A stretch of 32,616 nt of DNA from Candidatus Peregrinibacteria bacterium (GTDB lineage Bacteria > Patescibacteriota > Gracilibacteria > Peribacterales > Peribacteraceae). How positions within the stretch are numbered: position 1 is the first letter of the stretch; each line of letters begins with the position of its first letter. This document shows positions 15,066 through 22,783 of the stretch, piece by piece. The stretch covers positions 1-32,616 of the forward strand of contig JABJGX010000053.1 of NCBI GenBank assembly GCA_018662075.1. The letters are read 5' to 3'. Below the pieces are notes generated by a model. The model had not been told where the DNA came from. It ran no database searches and saw only the letters and a list, made by a program, of their open reading frames with translations. The position numbers and the translations under genes are program-made.

Positions 15066-15740
15066 TTAGCTAATCTTCTTTAAAATAGCCTCTCCGAGTC
15101 GCATTATGCGTCCTTTGGCACGATGCTTCACAGGGGCTTTGCCGGTCTTATGATAGGTTTCTACCACTTCTGCAAAGCGGTACCCTTGTTCTCTTAGGCT
15201 CGCGAGAGACTTCGGCCTTTTGTCGACCACAAGCTCAAAATTTCCACTGCCAGCAGTGCATCTCCCTTCAAAATGATGTCCGATGTACGAGCCGCCAAAA
15301 TACTGTAGTGACTCCGGAAGGTGACTCGAAGTCTTCTGCATCATCCCTTTCCATGCAGGAAGTGGAGCTCCGCCAGTGTGGATCAAGTAAAATGGCTTAC
15401 CATTCAGCGTTCCCTTAGTACGCGTTTCGTCCAAGGCAAAGCTTCCCATCCGGTCGACAAAGTTTTTGAGGCGAGCAGGAATGGAAAAGTTCCAAATGGG
15501 GCATGCAAATACAAAGCCAGAAGCATCCTCCATAAGCTTTTGTAATTCACAGAAGTCTTCTTCTGTACGGCACTGTGGGTCGTAGTCATCGACAGTGAAA
15601 TATTCCAGGTTCATGTCTTTCAGTCTTCTTTTATGTGAAGTCATGCCTTGCACCTGCTCGGCACCTTGAATAAAGGCATCTGCAAGCGCATTGCTATTAC
15701 TTGGTTCGTTACTGCCACCAACAAGGACAAAGATATTCAT
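15066..15740 (-). CDS. NAD(P)H-dependent FMN reductase / flavodoxin-fold oxidoreductase
   Basis: The 224-residue protein opens MNIFVLVGGSNEPSNSNALA, the first beta strand and phosphate-binding loop of the NADPH-dependent FMN reductase fold. The second flavin-contact segment is clear: GFVFACPIWNFSIPARLKNFVDRMG (family: vvfvtPeYNgsipgxLKnaiDw). A later FYLIHTGGAP follows as in the family. It probably reduces flavins or quinones or other electron acceptors with NAD(P)H in the cytosol; the exact substrate cannot be told. The C-terminus is basic (APVKHRAKGRIMRLGEAILKK), which might contact the membrane. TATCAT (15752-15747), preceded by TGC, ends 6 nt before the ATG, so the mRNA is probably leaderless. 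Confidence 0.82.
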   Translation of the reverse strand: MNIFVLVGGSNEPSNSNALADAFIQGAEQVQGMTSHKRRLKDMNLEYFTVDDYDPQCRTEEDFCELQKLMEDASGFVFACPIWNFSIPARLKNFVDRMGSFALDETRTKGTLNGKPFYLIHTGGAPLPAWKGMMQKTSSHLPESLQYFGGSYIGHHFEGRCTAGSGNFELVVDKRPKSLASLREQGYRFAEVVETYHKTGKAPVKHRAKGRIMRLGEAILKKIS

Positions 15741-15770
15741 GAAATCATGATAGCAGAAAATATTCGACGT

Positions 15771-15783
15771 ACTGTAATACAGT
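15771..15783. promoter_or_regulatory. 13-nt palindrome upstream of the oxidoreductase gene
   Basis: ACTGTAATACAGT is a perfect inverted repeat of two 6-nt arms around one base. It lies about 20 nt upstream of the oxidoreductase -10 box, near the -35 zone, where a repressor could act. It is short enough to be chance. Confidence 0.3.
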
Positions 15784-15934
15784 TCGCCAAAGATTCACTT
15801 TACCAGTTATAAGTTTTGTATCCTGACATGACCATTTTCATACACATGGTTGTCTGCTACAATTGCTTCCTTCTTTAAATGAGAAAGGAAATTATCCGAT
15901 GTTGACAATGTCTAATGACTGTTCGTAGTAGCAG

Positions 15935-15999
15935 TTGACCATCGGTCTACAATACAATATCTTGTGTTGTTGTAGGCCAAGTGACACCAGATAGTGTGT
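15935..15999 (+). promoter_or_regulatory. nrdJ promoter with two NrdR boxes
   Basis: Promoter: TTGACC (15935-15940), 17-nt spacer, TATCTT (15958-15963). Box 1 is ATACAATATCTTGTGT (15952-15967), 15 of 16 positions of the NrdR consensus as I recall it (ACACWATATMTWGTGT), lying over the -10. Box 2 is ACACCAGATAGTGTGT (15984-15999), 13 of 16. The boxes are 16 bp apart, 32 bp start to start or about three helical turns, the usual arrangement for NrdR. ATP/dATP-bound NrdR should repress here. A second TTGACA at 15902 has only a weak -10, and a TATACA at 16008 may be an alternative start. Confidence 0.75.
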
Positions 16000-16031
16000 C
16001 GAATCATTATACACCACCCCACCCCACCACC

Positions 16032-19000
16032 ATGAACCCAACTGCCGCGTCGACAGACTCCTCTTCTATTCAGTCTCCAGTATCTGCAAAGTTAGGTAAT
16101 GGGTTAAGTGTAGAACGCTTGTTTACGAACCCCGGTAGCGATCCCCTAGAGCTTGTAACATATGACAGACGTACAAGTCGTATTCAGAACACAGATGGGT
16201 CTATTGTTTTCGAGATGGAGGACGCAGAGATTCCAAAAGATTGGTCGCAGGTGGCAACAGATATTGTTGTGAGTAAGTATTTCCGTAAGGCGGGTGTTCC
16301 ACAATACGACGAACAAGGGAATGTAATACAAGACGAGAAAGGGAACATGGTCACAGGTCCAGAACGAAGCGTAAAGCAAGTGGTACGAAGGCTTGCTGGT
16401 TGTTGGAGGCACTGGGGGCAGCAGCACGGTTACTTTGCCACCCCTCAAGATGCACAAACATTTGAAGATGAACTCAGTCACATGCTGGTACATCAAATGG
16501 CAGCACCGAATAGTCCGCAGTGGTTTAACACTGGTCTTCACTATGCGTACGGCATTACAGGAGTCCCTCAGGGGCATTACTTCTGCGAGCCAGCTACTGG
16601 AGAGGTGAAAAGAAGTGAAGATGCATACACACATCCTCAGCCTCATGCCTGCTTCATTCAATCTGTTGATGACGACATGGTAAATGAAGGAGGAATCATG
16701 GACTTATGGGTACGAGAGGCTAGACTATTTAAGTTTGGATCTGGTACTGGAACTAACTTTAGTAATCTTCGCGGAGCAGGCGAGCCACTAAGTGGAGGAG
16801 GACAGAGCTCTGGTCTTATGAGCTTTTTGAAGATTGGAGATAGGGCAGCAGGTGCCATAAAGTCTGGAGGAACAACACGTAGAGCCGCTAAAATGGTTTG
16901 TTTGGATCTTAATCACCCAGATATTGAAGAATTCCTTAATTGGAAGGTGAGTGAGGAGAAGAAAGTCGCCGCTATGGCAAAGGCAGGATACGATACAGAT
17001 TTTAACGGAGAAGCGTACGCAACAGTGTCTGGTCAAAACTCAAATAATTCTATTCGTATCGACCACGATTTCTTCGGTTCTGTAGAAAAGGATGGCAACT
17101 ACAACCTCTACTGGAGAACAGAGCTTAAAAAGGCAGAGAAGGAAGAGCGAGAGCCTGAAGCGTGCAAAACACTTCGCTCACGTGATCTTTGGGATCAGAT
17201 TGGATATGCAGCATGGGCTTGCGCAGACCCAGGGTTGCAGTATGACACCACGATTAACGACTGGCATACATGCCCGAATGATGGACGTATTAATGCGAGT
17301 AATCCTTGTAGTGAATATATGTTCCTCGATAATACTGCATGCAACCTTGCGTCTATTAACCTTATGAAGTTCTACGACGAAGAGCATGGAACATTTGAGG
17401 TAGATAAGTTCAAGCATGCTGTACGCATCTGGACAATGGTTCTAGAGATCTCTGTCCTTATGGCACAGTTTCCCAGTAAAGAAATTGCAGAGCTGAGTTA
17501 TAAATACCGAACACTGGGACTTGGATATGCAAACCTCGGAGCAGTGCTTATGCGTATGGGGATCTCGTACGACTCTAAGCTTGGTCGTGCAATGTGTGGC
17601 TCTATTACTGCTATATTAACAGGACAGTCTTATGCAACATCTGCAGAAATGGCAGAGCAGCTAGGGACATTTGCTGGATATGAAAGTAATAAAAACGATA
17701 TGCTTCGTGTCATTCGAAACCACAGAAGAGCTGCGTATGATGCTCCAGACTCGGAGTATGAGAAGCTGCACGTACAGCCAGTAGGTATTGACCAGAATGT
17801 CTGTCCAGAATATTTATTGCAGTCAGCAAAAGAATGTTGGGATAGAGCGTTGGCACTCGGGGAAAAGCATGGATACCGAAATGCACAGTCAACCGTTATT
17901 GCTCCAACAGGAACTATCGGACTGCTTATGGACTGTGATACCACAGGAGTAGAGCCAGATTTCGCCCTCGTAAAATTTAAGAAGCTTGCCGGTGGTGGAT
18001 ACATGAAGATCGCAAACCAGTCTGTCTTGCCTGCGCTGCAAAACCTTAAGTACTCAGAGGTTGAAGTAGACGACATAATGAAATACGTTATGGGAACGCT
18101 TACCCTTAAAGGTGCACCGCACATTAATCGCGAATCTCTACTAAAGAAGGGGTGTTCGAACCAAGACATTGCAAATATTGAACAGAAATTACCTGGAGTA
18201 TTCGAATTATCATTCATCTTTAACAAGTGGACACTAGGAGAGCAAACTATGAAAAGCCTCGGGTTTAGCCCAGAGCAGATTGCAGATGAGAACCTCAATA
18301 TCCTAAAAGAGCTTGGGTTTAGCGAAGACCAGATAGACCAGGCAAATACCTACATCTGTGGACATATGACCGTTGAAGGTGCGCCGCACCTCAAGATAGA
18401 GCACCTTTCTGTTTTTGACTGTGCTAACAAGTGTGGAAAGATTGGAAGTCGCTACATCCATGCAGAGGGGCACATTCGTATGATGGCTGCAGCTCAACCG
18501 TTTATCTCTGGTGCTATTTCAAAGACCATTAATCTACCAAATGAAGCAACGGTAGAAGATATCAAAAATGCATACTTCCTCAGCTGGCAGTTGTGCCTGA
18601 AGGCGAATGCACTCTACAGAGATGGTTCGAAGATGAGCCAGGCCCTTAGTAATAAGTCAGATAGTAAAGAGGATGACAAGACTGAAACTGTCGTAGAAAC
18701 AAAGATTGTTGAAAAGATCGTAATAAAAGAAGCTCCTCGCCGTCGCAAGCTTCCAGATGAGCGTATGTCTATCACGCATAAGTTCTCTGTCGCTGGCCAC
18801 GAAGGATACCTGCACGTTGGAATGTACGAAGATGGAACACCAGGGGAGATTTTCATCAAAATGAGCAAAGAAGGCTCAACGCTCTCTGGTGTCATGGACA
18901 CACTTGCACTCAGCTTGTCTATGAACCTTCAGTATGGCGTTCCTCTTGAGGTACTCTGCGATAAACTTGTTCATACACGTTTCGAACCGATGGGTATGAC

Positions 19001-19397
19001 CATCAACAAAGAGATTCCAATGGTAAAGAGTCTGATGGACTACCTAGGTCGATGGTTTGCACTGAAGTTCCTTCCGAAGGAGAAGGCAAAGCAGTTCCAC
19101 AACGGAGAGCTTGTCGAGAAGGCATATGCAACAGGGACAAAGAGTAAGGATGCATTTGCAATGCGACTTCCAGTAGTCGATGAAGGCGCTGCAGCTGCGC
19201 ATAGTGCAGCCCCAGTTGCAGATGAACAGCATGTAGAAATTGAAGACGGCGTCGACGCCATTGAAAGTAAGCTTGAAAAAGCAAAGCAGCACGGATACAC
19301 GGGTTCTATTTGTACGGAGTGTGGAAGTACAAAGATGAAACGTAACGGCTCGTGTGAGCTGTGTCTAGACTGTGGAGGTACTTCCGGGTGTAGTTAG
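16032..19397 (+). CDS. nrdJ: Adenosylcobalamin-dependent (class II) ribonucleotide reductase, NrdJ
   Basis: The enzyme makes deoxyribonucleotides using a radical from adenosylcobalamin. Recognised motifs in order: CFIQSVDDDM (first redox Cys), FKFGSGTGTNFSNLRG, GGQSSGLMSFL, a GGTTRRAAKMVCLDLNHPDIEEF block, NPCSEYMFLDNTACNLASINL at the radical site, and APTGTIGLLMDCDTTGVEP. The C-terminal 25 residues are a Cys-rich swinging tail (CTECGS, CELCLDCGG, SGC) typical of long NrdJ. The ATG at 16032 (1121 residues) is chosen: a GTG at 15981 would put an NrdR box inside the coding region. The first part is low complexity (NPTAASTDSSS). CPR cells are not expected to make B12, so the cofactor is probably scavenged. 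Confidence 0.95.
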   Translation: MNPTAASTDSSSIQSPVSAKLGNGLSVERLFTNPGSDPLELVTYDRRTSRIQNTDGSIVFEMEDAEIPKDWSQVATDIVVSKYFRKAGVPQYDEQGNVIQDEKGNMVTGPERSVKQVVRRLAGCWRHWGQQHGYFATPQDAQTFEDELSHMLVHQMAAPNSPQWFNTGLHYAYGITGVPQGHYFCEPATGEVKRSEDAYTHPQPHACFIQSVDDDMVNEGGIMDLWVREARLFKFGSGTGTNFSNLRGAGEPLSGGGQSSGLMSFLKIGDRAAGAIKSGGTTRRAAKMVCLDLNHPDIEEFLNWKVSEEKKVAAMAKAGYDTDFNGEAYATVSGQNSNNSIRIDHDFFGSVEKDGNYNLYWRTELKKAEKEEREPEACKTLRSRDLWDQIGYAAWACADPGLQYDTTINDWHTCPNDGRINASNPCSEYMFLDNTACNLASINLMKFYDEEHGTFEVDKFKHAVRIWTMVLEISVLMAQFPSKEIAELSYKYRTLGLGYANLGAVLMRMGISYDSKLGRAMCGSITAILTGQSYATSAEMAEQLGTFAGYESNKNDMLRVIRNHRRAAYDAPDSEYEKLHVQPVGIDQNVCPEYLLQSAKECWDRALALGEKHGYRNAQSTVIAPTGTIGLLMDCDTTGVEPDFALVKFKKLAGGGYMKIANQSVLPALQNLKYSEVEVDDIMKYVMGTLTLKGAPHINRESLLKKGCSNQDIANIEQKLPGVFELSFIFNKWTLGEQTMKSLGFSPEQIADENLNILKELGFSEDQIDQANTYICGHMTVEGAPHLKIEHLSVFDCANKCGKIGSRYIHAEGHIRMMAAAQPFISGAISKTINLPNEATVEDIKNAYFLSWQLCLKANALYRDGSKMSQALSNKSDSKEDDKTETVVETKIVEKIVIKEAPRRRKLPDERMSITHKFSVAGHEGYLHVGMYEDGTPGEIFIKMSKEGSTLSGVMDTLALSLSMNLQYGVPLEVLCDKLVHTRFEPMGMTINKEIPMVKSLMDYLGRWFALKFLPKEKAKQFHNGELVEKAYATGTKSKDAFAMRLPVVDEGAAAAHSAAPVADEQHVEIEDGVDAIESKLEKAKQHGYTGSICTECGSTKMKRNGSCELCLDCGGTSGCS

Positions 19398-19401
19398 GGT
19401 T

Positions 19402-19839
19402 ATGACTTGGCTCGACAAACTTCCAGGCGGCGAAAGGCAAAAAATAAGGGAACGGTTCCGAATGTCTCCCGCTGCATATGAAAAGATGCGGGAGAACGTG
19501 AAGGGGCCAGAAGACCTAGAAAGGGAGCAAGCGTGGAACGAATCTATGGCTCAGTTGAAGTTCACACTAGAAACAGAACCTGAAGCAAAAGCTGCACTGA
19601 CTGAACAAATAGTGTCAGACATCGAGTCGGGAGGACTTGAATCTGTCATAGAAAATACAGACCTTCCACAGGAGGTGATTGATAATCTAAGAGAAGGGGA
19701 GTTTGAAGTAACAATAGATACACCTCATGAAGATGCACACGATCAAATAATTTTAGTCCCTGAAGGTAATGTAAACGAGAAGATTCCTATTAGCTTTTCT
19801 TTGAGCGAGACATACGTGTCTCAGTTAGGAGAAAATTAG
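19402..19839 (+). CDS. Unknown protein downstream of nrdJ
   Basis: The 145-residue product starts MTWLDKLPGGERQKIRERFR, 4 nt after the nrdJ stop, so it is very likely cotranscribed with it. The first 60 residues are helical and charged (SPAAYEKMRENVKGPEDLERE). The middle is an acidic helix pair (LTEQIVSDIESGGLESVIENT) and the end is beta-like (EVTIDTPHEDAHDQIILVPEG). No signal peptide, Cys cluster or known motif. An upstream ATG at 19372 would overlap nrdJ and is not needed. Its job is unknown; the position suggests something tied to NrdJ or nucleotide supply. Confidence 0.65.
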   Translation: MTWLDKLPGGERQKIRERFRMSPAAYEKMRENVKGPEDLEREQAWNESMAQLKFTLETEPEAKAALTEQIVSDIESGGLESVIENTDLPQEVIDNLREGEFEVTIDTPHEDAHDQIILVPEGNVNEKIPISFSLSETYVSQLGEN

Positions 19840-19898
19840 AAACCAACAAACAACATTCCGAAAGCCGATGCAAATAAGAGGAAGCGCATGACCCACAT
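19836..19898 (-). CDS. Possible 20-residue hydrophobic micropeptide
   Basis: On the minus strand ATG 19898 to TAA reads a 20-residue single-span peptide (MWVMRFLLFASAFGMLFVGF). A promoter-like TTTACC (19939-19934), 16-nt spacer, TATAAT (19917-19912) would start transcription about 7 nt before the ATG. The frame overlaps the last 4 nt of the convergent gene. Without homologues this is only a candidate. Confidence 0.22.
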   Translation of the reverse strand: MWVMRFLLFASAFGMLFVGF

Positions 19899-19998
19899 CC
19901 TAATTCTTTTGATTATATTCTGCAAGGGTAGATGGTAAAAGAGCCCTTGCCTAAAACAAAAAACATGAACACAATTTTATTTCATGTATACAATTTGT

Positions 19999-20292
19999 CT
20001 ACGACTTTAAAACAGTTAGGTCATCATCGCAAGCAGTGATATTTGGTATCTCCTTGCCACACTTCGTACATAGGTGAACGATCATCCATCCCTTTTTTTT
20101 GCGGTGATCGACGCCAGTCGGTTTCATGAGTGCTAGGCATTCCGATTTCCGGTCGCCGGGCCCATCTTTGTCTACATGCTTTGACCATAAACACTTCGGA
20201 CAGTGGTTCCGATATGATCCATTTGTCAGAGGCTCAATGTGCTCACCGCAGTGATCACAATCAAACGGTTCTTGGCGTGCAATAAATACCAT
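19999..20292 (-). CDS. RNHCP-domain zinc protein
   Basis: The 97-residue product carries the name-giving motif of the RNHCP domain. C12/C15 (CDHC) are followed by NGSYRNHCPKCLWSKHVDKDGPGDR, with C31/C34 as the second knuckle. C75/C78 (CTKCG) form a further pair near the end, then the conserved NITACDDD. The family is small, cytosolic and presumably zinc binding, with no established activity. It follows ychF by 2 nt on the same strand, so the two are one operon and translation is probably coupled. Confidence 0.9.
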   Translation of the reverse strand: MVFIARQEPFDCDHCGEHIEPLTNGSYRNHCPKCLWSKHVDKDGPGDRKSECLALMKPTGVDHRKKKGWMIVHLCTKCGKEIPNITACDDDLTVLKS

Positions 20293-20294
20293 GT

Positions 20295-21389
20295 CTATAC
20301 ATTAAACTTGAAGTGCATAATGTCGCCATCTTTTACAATGTATTCCTTTCCTTCTTGACGCATTTTGCCAGCTTCTTTAGCACCAATCTCACCGTTAAAT
20401 TCTATAAAGTCATCGTAGGCAATAGTGTCTGCTTTAATAAATCCTCGTTCGAAGTCTGTATGAATGGCACCCGCTGCTTGTGGCCCACTGCTTCCAATAG
20501 GAATATTCCATGCACGGATTTCTTGGACACCTGCTGTAAAGTATGTGATGTACCCCAGTGCATGATAAGCACTTTGAATAAGTCGGTCGAGACCAGAGTT
20601 CATTACTCCGAGCTCCGCTAAAAACTCTTTGGCATCGCTGGGGCTTAGGTCACGCAGGTCTTCTTCAATTTTTGCAGAGACCATGACAACATCACTATCT
20701 TCTGGGAGGTTTAGGTCCTTCTTTGCCTGTTCTATACTAAGGGTATGCAGCTGGTCTTCTGCGGTATTACATGCGTAAAAAATAGGCTTGTATGTCAGAA
20801 GTTGTGCCTTCTTTAGAAACAGGTCTTCCTCTTCAGTAACTTCTGTTGTTATAGCTGGTTTCTCTTCATTGAGTGTTGCTTTGATCTTTTCGTAGATAGC
20901 CATTTCTTTGATCTTCTGTTTATCACCCGTTCGGATACCACCGGAGATCTTGCTCATGCGACCTTCCAAGGACTCAAGGTCTGCAATAATAAGCTCTGCC
21001 TCGATGATCTCACGGTCTCGTTTCGGATCAAGACCTCCTTCAACGTGGATGATGTCTCCATCCTCAAAGTGACGGACAACATGGCAGATGGCATCGACTT
21101 CTCGGATGGCTGCAAGGAATTTATTCCCAAGTCCTTCTCCTTGAGAGGCCCCTTTTACAAGGCCTGCAATATCGACGAATTCGATAGCTGCTGGGATGAT
21201 CTTTTCTGGAATGACAATCTTTGCCAGCTTCTCTAGGCGTTCGTCTGGCACTTCTACAATTCCGACATTTGGCTCGATAGTACAGAAAGGGTAGTTCTGA
21301 GCTTCTGCACCCTTAGAACGCGTCAGAGCGTTAAAGAGAGTAGATTTACCCACATTTGGAAGGCCGACAATACCAATTTTTAGAGCCAT
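20295..21389 (-). CDS. ychF: Obg-family ATPase YchF
   Basis: At 364 residues it has the standard YchF length. The Walker A loop is GLPNVGKST at about 9-17, G3 is DIAGLVKGASQGEGLGNKFL, and the altered G4 (CNTAED in place of NKxD) explains why the family prefers ATP to GTP. The C-terminal TGS-like domain ends IVKDGDIMHFKFNV. YchF associates with ribosomes and has been linked to stress responses. Two -10 candidates precede it: TATAAT at 21430-21425 with TTGGTT 18 nt away, and a weaker TACATT 7 nt before the ATG. It is divergent from the SLH-sortase gene. Confidence 0.97.
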   Translation of the reverse strand: MALKIGIVGLPNVGKSTLFNALTRSKGAEAQNYPFCTIEPNVGIVEVPDERLEKLAKIVIPEKIIPAAIEFVDIAGLVKGASQGEGLGNKFLAAIREVDAICHVVRHFEDGDIIHVEGGLDPKRDREIIEAELIIADLESLEGRMSKISGGIRTGDKQKIKEMAIYEKIKATLNEEKPAITTEVTEEEDLFLKKAQLLTYKPIFYACNTAEDQLHTLSIEQAKKDLNLPEDSDVVMVSAKIEEDLRDLSPSDAKEFLAELGVMNSGLDRLIQSAYHALGYITYFTAGVQEIRAWNIPIGSSGPQAAGAIHTDFERGFIKADTIAYDDFIEFNGEIGAKEAGKMRQEGKEYIVKDGDIMHFKFNV

Positions 21390-21424
21390 TGGAAGGAATG
21401 TACAGGAGTCCCCTGTTCTAGGCC

Positions 21425-21454
21425 ATTATATTGACTCTTTCAGTTGTGAACCAA
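21425..21454 (-). promoter_or_regulatory. ychF promoter
   Basis: On the minus strand TTGGTT (21454-21449), 18-nt spacer, TATAAT (21430-21425). Predicted start near 21418, about 29 nt before the ychF ATG. Confidence 0.5.
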
Positions 21455-21456
21455 AC

Positions 21457-21484
21457 TTGACAAAACAGTGAAAAAGTATAGGAT
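21457..21484 (+). promoter_or_regulatory. SLH-sortase promoter
   Basis: TTGACA (21457-21462), 16-nt spacer, TAGGAT (21479-21484). Transcription should start near 21491, 3 nt before the ATG at 21494, giving an essentially leaderless mRNA. Confidence 0.55.
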
Positions 21485-21493
21485 TACTATCTC

Positions 21494-22783
21494 ATGCTTA
21501 TGAACGAACTCGTCCGTCGGCTTATTGTCTCCATGGTTTTGGTGACTGCAGCTTCTATGGTTTCCCATGTTGTTATTGCTGCTGGGTTCCCAGATACCGT
21601 AGGAACAGATTATCAGGATTCATTTGCCTACTTGCAGGAGCGTTCTGTGATCTCTGGTTACGCAGATGGATACGCTCGTCCAGGAGCCCCTTTGAACCGT
21701 GTAGAAGCGTTAAAGATCATCCTCGAAGCGGAAGGAAGTTTTGATGGTCGAATTGCATCGTACAAAAAGCAGATGCCACCATTAGGACTCTTCTTTGATA
21801 CCGCGCAGACTGACTGGTATGCACCATACATCGAAGCAGCATTTGAAAAGAATGTCATTACTGGATACCAGGATGGGTCGTTTAGGCCTGATCAGTATTT
21901 ACGAGTAGAAGAAGCAGTAACAATGCTTATGCGAACCTTTGGAGAGCAGGGTACAAAAAAGAAAGCGGAACTATCTTCGTATATAGAAAACCAGCCAAAT
22001 GAATGGTACACAGCATCTATCAATGCAGCGATCACCAGGAATACAGTAATGAATAAAGGAAGACTGAGGCTTGGAACGGCAATCACTCGTGGTCAGTTTA
22101 TCGACATGGTGTATAGACTTCATACAGTTAGAGACAGTAATGCGTTTGTATATTCTGGTCCAGAACCACAGATATATCCTGTAACACAACGTGTTACAAA
22201 TGATATACAACGTGACACAGACAATGGTCCAACAGGAGTAGTGCAAACAGATGGCGTTACACCACAAGTTCAAGCTCAGCCCCAACAGCAGCCACAAAAC
22301 GTAACTATCGCCCCAAAGATAAACCATCCATTTGCATCAGAGAAATATTTTAGCATATCTATGCCAAGCCTTGGAATTACAGACCTTACTATTTCACATC
22401 CAGCAGATGCATTAACCAAAGACGGAGTACTTGCACCTCTAGACCTTGGTGTTGGACATCTCTTCTCGTACCCAGGTGGAGGAGGAAAGATTATGGTCTA
22501 CGGACATAGCTCTGGGTATCCATGGGATGTCTCTGAATACACAAAGATATTCCGCCGTGTAAATGAACTCCAAGAAGGAGATAAGATTTACATAACCTAC
22601 GCAGGGAAGCTTCACATCTATCAGGTAACACACGAGCAGACTATTCTTGCAAAGGACACAGCACCGTTCAATGATGATGGCTCTGGTGAAGAGCTCATTC
22701 TTTACACCTGTTGGCCACTAGACAGTGTATCACAAAGATACTTGGTACATGCAGTACCGATAGAGACTATTGCACAGAAATAA
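21494..22783 (+). CDS. Secreted S-layer homology (SLH) / sortase fusion protein
   Basis: The 429-residue protein starts with a signal peptide (about 1-30, ending VVIAAG). Three SLH-type repeats follow: SVISGYADGYARPGAPLNRVEA at about 50-75, a second with NVITGYQDGSFRPDQYLRVEEA, and a more divergent third ending RGQFIDMVYRLH. A Gln/Pro-rich linker at about 235-275 leads to a sortase domain. Its catalytic triad is present: H338 in VYGHSSGYPW, C406 in LYTCWP and R415 in SQRYLVHA. Sortases join or anchor surface proteins by transpeptidation; SLH repeats bind cell-wall polymers, so the enzyme is probably held at the wall by SLH rather than by a membrane anchor. It is convergent with the ATPase gene with no gap. 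Confidence 0.88.
   Translation: MLMNELVRRLIVSMVLVTAASMVSHVVIAAGFPDTVGTDYQDSFAYLQERSVISGYADGYARPGAPLNRVEALKIILEAEGSFDGRIASYKKQMPPLGLFFDTAQTDWYAPYIEAAFEKNVITGYQDGSFRPDQYLRVEEAVTMLMRTFGEQGTKKKAELSSYIENQPNEWYTASINAAITRNTVMNKGRLRLGTAITRGQFIDMVYRLHTVRDSNAFVYSGPEPQIYPVTQRVTNDIQRDTDNGPTGVVQTDGVTPQVQAQPQQQPQNVTIAPKINHPFASEKYFSISMPSLGITDLTISHPADALTKDGVLAPLDLGVGHLFSYPGGGGKIMVYGHSSGYPWDVSEYTKIFRRVNELQEGDKIYITYAGKLHIYQVTHEQTILAKDTAPFNDDGSGEELILYTCWPLDSVSQRYLVHAVPIETIAQK

Noticed and set aside
15981..16031. GTG start for nrdJ
   Set aside because: It would place an NrdR box and a possible -10 inside the gene and add a His/Pro-rich head of no known value.
19920..19950. Terminator from GCAAGGG / CCCTTGC
   Set aside because: The loop is long (about 15 nt) and no T-run follows on either strand.
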